Below, in pieces: positions 45,201 to 51,200 of a DNA stretch of 64,000 nt. Every line of letters starts with the position of its first letter. The stretch's first letter is position 1. Location of the stretch: positions 13,927,548-13,991,547 of the forward strand of contig OZ024884.1 of the NCBI GenBank assembly GCA_964017185.1, read 5' to 3'. Below the pieces are notes generated by a model. That model worked only from the letters and a program-made list of their open reading frames with translations, searched no databases and was not told where the DNA came from. Source of the stretch: Rugalucina vietnamica (taxonomy: Eukaryota; Mollusca; Bivalvia; Lucinida; Lucinidae). Made by a program: the position numbers and the translations under genes.

Positions 45201-48200
45201 CGGTTTAGTGAAAACAAAGATGCATCTTTGTTTTCACCTATGCATTTTGTTAGCTCACCTGAGCCGAAGGCTCATAGGTGAGCTTATAGTATACCCATGC
45301 TCCGGCGTCCGTCCGTCGTCGTCCACAATTTCAAAGATCTTCTTCTCTGAAACCGCTGGGCCGATTGCTCTCATATTACACATACACCATCTACAGGTAG
45401 GGGGAAAGAATAATTGTGTTTTTTGTTTTGATCGGATAAGGACTCTGGTTGCTATGGCAACTTATGCTTCCCATAGACTTATAATGGAAAAAAGTGAAAA
45501 TTGCCAGTTTTTGCTGTCTTGTTGGAGATTCTTGAATTTTGTTTTTGCAGAAATGTTTATTGAGTAGTCCTCTACGTTTCATGTGACTTTTGTTCTAATC
45601 CTTCATTTTGATTGGTTGCAGGGGCCCCATTTAGGGCAAAATTTTGAAAAACATTCAAAAATCTTCTTCTCAGAAACTGTCAAGGGGATGAAGCCTATAC
45701 TTTGTATACATGTTCCTGACAGTGGCCTCTACATAATTTTTGTTTTTTATTCCAGGCAGATAAGAACTCTGGTTGCTATGGCAACTTAAAGTTTCCATAG
45801 ACTTATAATGGGAAAAGTGGAAATCAGCTATTTTTCCGCTAAAATTGCAGACATTTGAATTTTGTTTTTGCAGAAATGTTTATTGAGTAGTGTTTGACGT
45901 TTCTTGCGAGTTTTGTCCTAATCCTATATTTTGATTGGTTGCTGGGGCCCCATAAAGGGCAAAATTTTGAAAAAAAACATTCACAAATCTTCTCCTCAGA
46001 AACTGTCAAGTGGGTGAATCCTGTACTTTGTATACATGTTCCTGACAGTAGCCTCTACATAATTTGTGTTTTTTATTCCAGTCGGATAAGAACTCTGGTT
46101 GCTATGGTAACTTTAAGTTTCCATACACTTAAAATGGGAAAAGTGGAAATTAGCTATTTTTTGAAAACTATTGCAGCCTGAGATCTGAAAAGTGGTAGAT
46201 GCAAACAACTAGGGTTAATGGATTAGATGAAGGTATATGATAAATTTAGGTCAAGGTCATCTCTTGACCTTGGCCGGTCTGTCATCCATACACACTTTAC
46301 AAAGACTTTTTTTCTCTGAAACCACTTGGTCAATCAAAGCCAAATTTTATATGAAGCATCTATGGGAAGTGGGAACCAATGTATATATAAATAATCCAGG
46401 TTACATGACCAAGATGGCCGCCATGCCCATATATGGTAAAAACCCTTAAAATATCTTCTTCTCCAGAACCGGTGAACCGATTTCAACGAAACTTTGCATG
46501 AAGTATGGATGACTTAAGTACTACAATGTGTATATAAAACATGACCCTGTGGTGACCCTGACCTATTTTATGGCAAGTTCAACATAGGTCGTCAATGCAT
46601 TTGAATGGGGAAAACTTTTAAAATGTCATTTTATGTGAAAGTCTTGCAGGAAATGGGCAGTAGGACTGAAATTTAATGATCTTGCTTTTAAAATGTTATT
46701 TGAAGGGGACAATCAGCAGGAAATTGGCAAATGGACAGAATATTGATTATTCTGAAAAAAGAAAATGGCACAAGGGCTTCATCTGCCCCTGCACTGGGGT
46801 TAAATACCATAATATTCAAATATGTTTATTGGTATATGAAGCAGATCTCAGGTGAGCGTTTACAGGACCGTTGGTCCTCTGGTTGGTTTTCTTATGCGGG
46901 GGCTCATTTCTCCATACAACTATATTATTATGCACTTAGGCACTCACATCTGAACAACATATTCTAATGACTACCCACCAACCTAATAATGCTTTGAAAA
47001 CTGGAGTCATGTTCCGACTTAAAATATTCCTGCAACAAGGGCCTTGATTCGGGCTCCTGCTTACTGTTGCAGGCAGTTATCTTCATAGGAGGATCAAGTC
47101 TGATACAAGTTATCTTCAAAAAGTTGGACCGCATTGGGCAGCCATTAGTAAGTCTGCTAGTTAAGGGATAGTCTTCGTCATCATCATCATATGCAGCAAT
47201 ATCATCATCATAATCATTGTTGGCATCATCATCATCATCATTGCAGTCTTTGTCAATACCATTGTCATCATTATTGTCATCATCATTGTCATCATCATCA
47301 TCGTCATTATTATCATCATCATCATACTCATCATTATCATCATTGTCATCATCATCATCGTCATTATTATCATCATCATCATACTCGTCATTGTCATCAT
47401 CATCATTGTCATTATTATCATCATCATCATACTCGTCTTCTTCATCATCATCATCACTATCATCATCATCATTGTCATCATCACCATCATCATCATACTC
47501 ATCATTGTCATCATCATTGTCAGCATCATACTCATTGTCATCATCATCATCATTGTCATCGTCATACTCATTGTCAATCATCATCATCATTGTCATTATC
47601 ATCATCATAAAACTCATCATCACCTTCAAATCATCATCATCTTATCATCATCATCATCATCATTCTTATCATCATTGTCATCAACATCATCATACTCATC
47701 ATCATAGTCATCATTATCTTCATCATCATAATCATCATCATTGTCATCATCAATATCATGCTCATCATCATTGTCATCATTATCATCATCATCATACTCA
47801 TCATCATTATCATCATCATACTCATCATCATTGTCATCATTATCATCATCATCATACTCATCATCATTATCATCATCATACTCATCATCATTGTCATCAT
47901 TATCGTCATCAACATTGTCATCATCATTGTCAGCATCATCATTATTATGATCATCATCATTAACATACTCATCATCATCATTGTCATCGTACTCAACATC
48001 ATTATCATCATCATACTCATCATCATTACCATCATCATACTCATCATCATTGGCATCATCATTGTCATCATCATCCTACCATTATCATTGTCATTATTTT
48101 CATCATTGTCATTATCATCTTCAAATCATCATCATATCATCATCTTATCCATTTTAAGTCTGTTGTCCTCTTCTGAGGGTTGTACTTGCTTGAAATGTTT

Positions 48201-51200
48201 TCTTTGACAACCACTTCAGACTGAACGAAATTACACTTTCCAAGCTTTTATCTATTGTCCAATAACACTTTGTCCCATGTTTTCCTTAATTTGCTGGATA
48301 TCTTCTGTACAACTATGTTATGCTTGTGTACTTGAGCAGTCCAGCCATAGTGTGTCAGGTCTAATCCTCAGTCATTTGTGCTGGGCCGTCGGAGTTTCCG
48401 ACCAGGTATGACACAAACCGGCCTTTACAGTCACAGAAAAAGGCTAGAAGCTTGAAATTTCGGATTTAAGAAGAAGAAAACATGTACTGTCCGAGTAGCA
48501 AAAACAAAGGCGCTGATCAGCTGTGCAGTTACTGCACAGCTGATCTGCGTCTTTGTTGGTGCATAGGCAGAAATCGGGTTTGCTCATGATGCAGCTCATA
48601 TAAAGGGATGCCGTTGCCAGATAGATGGGTCATTTCTGAAATTTCCAAAAAACACCGTGAGAATAAGCTATGTATGGATTAGATGTTATCATGAGGATTT
48701 TATCATTGAAGAACCGTCCTGGAACGGTTTGGATAGAAAAAATGACTGTCCAAACACGACTAAAATTGTTGATGATTAATGTAAACTTTTATTAAGAAAA
48801 TATCACTATATACAAGGTTTTGGTCAGGGGTAGAAATTCTTATCTATCCCTGGTTGTCTGTCCCTGCATGCATGCACGTAACATTGGTTGAATAGGACAC
48901 ATAATTTTGTTGTAAAGTGCACACATCACAACAACGTCAGAAACGTTCTATTTCGAAATGGCACAAGGGATTGCAGCGTTTTTCAATGTAAATACATATA
49001 TTGTGAAAAATCAAGCTTTGCCGCATTAAGGCGTGCAAGAAAAAGAACCCATCATGCATGTAAGGTACGGATAGACAAATCTTCCTTCAAGTCACAGTTT
49101 GGCATCACTTGGCCAGCCTTGTGATGCCAAAGTGACCCTTAGGACAGATTTGTCTATCCATCCCTGAAACTCATGTAAGGTTCTTATATTCAAACAAACT
49201 GATGTTGAGCCCCAGACTCCAAATTAAGAGGTCCTGGGTTCAAATCCCATTGTTGCTGGGTTCCATGGTTGAGCAAGGCACAGTTAAGTTCCACTGGTAC
49301 TAGTTAATACCCAGGAAGGGGTGGCTCCATCAGGTAATGACTGAAAAATTGTTGACTGGGACTTAAGCCATAACCAAACAAACAAACTTCCGTCTAACAT
49401 TGAAAGAAACCCCTCAAGACAACTTTTTCTCAATGCGGCTTTTTCCATTTTGCAGGTAAAAGTCATACTAGAAGCAAGTCGGATGCCACATTAGTGAAGG
49501 AAGCTACAGAATCGCTATACGAAGTACTGACATCACTTGCTAAACTGGGCGTTATTATGGCTTACTTTTATCTATGCGACAGGTAGGGGCTAACATAATT
49601 GTAGTCTAAATTAGACATAATGTACTAGGATCTTGTCTGATGATTGGTGAAAGGAGCTACATACAGTGTCACTATACGAAGTACTGACATCACTTGCTAA
49701 ACTGGGTGTTATTATGGCTTACTTTTATCTGTGCGACAGGTAGGGGCTAACATAATACTTTGATTTAGAATATTATTCTAAGATTAGTCTTATGCCAAAT
49801 TGGTAAAAGAAGCAACAGTCACTATATGACGTATTGACATGGCTTGCTGAACTGGGCATCATTATGGCTTGCTTTTATCTGTATGGCAGGTATTAACTTA
49901 AACATTGTTGCTTTTATGAATCATTAGAGAAATGATTTTAAAAGAAGAATAACATTTTACAAACTCTATATTGCCTATGGAAAAGATCTTTGGACAGTTA
50001 GACTGTTTTTTTTTTATCTGCATTATTGCATCCGGTATCACACGATATTAACAGCCATATATTAATGAAAAGAAAACCATGTATTATTATAGCAATTCAC
50101 GCGCGCACATGCTGTTAATACATGGCTTGTATTTATGCTCATTACTGTGCGCCACGCAAAACACTTTCTAGTAATGAGTAACTGAAGTCCGCTCGGAACA
50201 AGCATAAGAATGAAAACTTTTTTAAAAATGTGTATGAAAATGTGATGAGGCTGCAAAATATAGTGTCATTCATAAACATTGGCTAGGTCTCTAGGGGAGT
50301 GTTGAAAACTGAGGGCTACGGTATTCAACACTCCCCGAGGGACCTAGCGAATGTTAATGAATGGAAATATTTGATCCCTATATTATATTGGCAACAATTT
50401 GGAAATTTATGTAATTGGCAATTGTGATGTATCTCTACTCTAGAAGTATAGGAGTGTTCATATGCATTCTGTTTCAGGACTACATTCTTCATGAAAGAGA
50501 ACAAGTACTACACCCATGTCAACTTTTTCCTGCCGTTTGCCTACATCATGATTCTAGGATTCTTTTTCACAGAAAGCACTGATAAGGTAAGCGATTCCAT
50601 CCACAAGCAAACCTTGACCTACATGTACACCTTGCCGCGACGGGAGAAAACTGGTATTTAGGATTTCCGACCATGTCCGGTGGCTTTGAAGGGCTGAAAT
50701 GGGAGTCCAAACGCTGTCAAAAACATCTGGAAAACGGTGAAAAGTCATGGAAAAGTCAGGGAAAAGTCAGGCAATTTTGAAATGGAAAATGAGTGGCAAC
50801 CCTGGTAAGCGATTCCAGCCACAAGCAAACCTATTTGAGCGGCGATGAGAGGAAACTGGTCTTCGGGAATTCCGACCATGTTCGACATAAATGGGTCTGT
50901 GCAGTCACAGAAGATAGCTAAGAGTTTGAACTTTCGGATTTAAGAAGAAGAGAAATTGTGCTATCTGTGTAGCGAAAACAAAGGCACTGATCAGCTATGA
51001 AGTTACTCCAGGACATATTATCCTGATATGAAACCTGCTGTTGTGTAAACATTTTTATAAAGACAATTAATCCTCAGTAGTATAGTGCAAATACTTTGAC
51101 TGTGCCGCTTGACCTCACATGATGAAATTTTGTAAACACTAGAAAAGGAGCACCTATTTGTACACATTTTTCCAGTGCCATGTGAAGCATGCCATCATAC

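Noticed and set aside
46964-48207. Long open frames coding poly-Asp, poly-Met, poly-His, poly-Ser or poly-Ile on both strands
   Set aside because: They are translations of one ATC trinucleotide repeat in an intron. All frames are open for trivial reasons.
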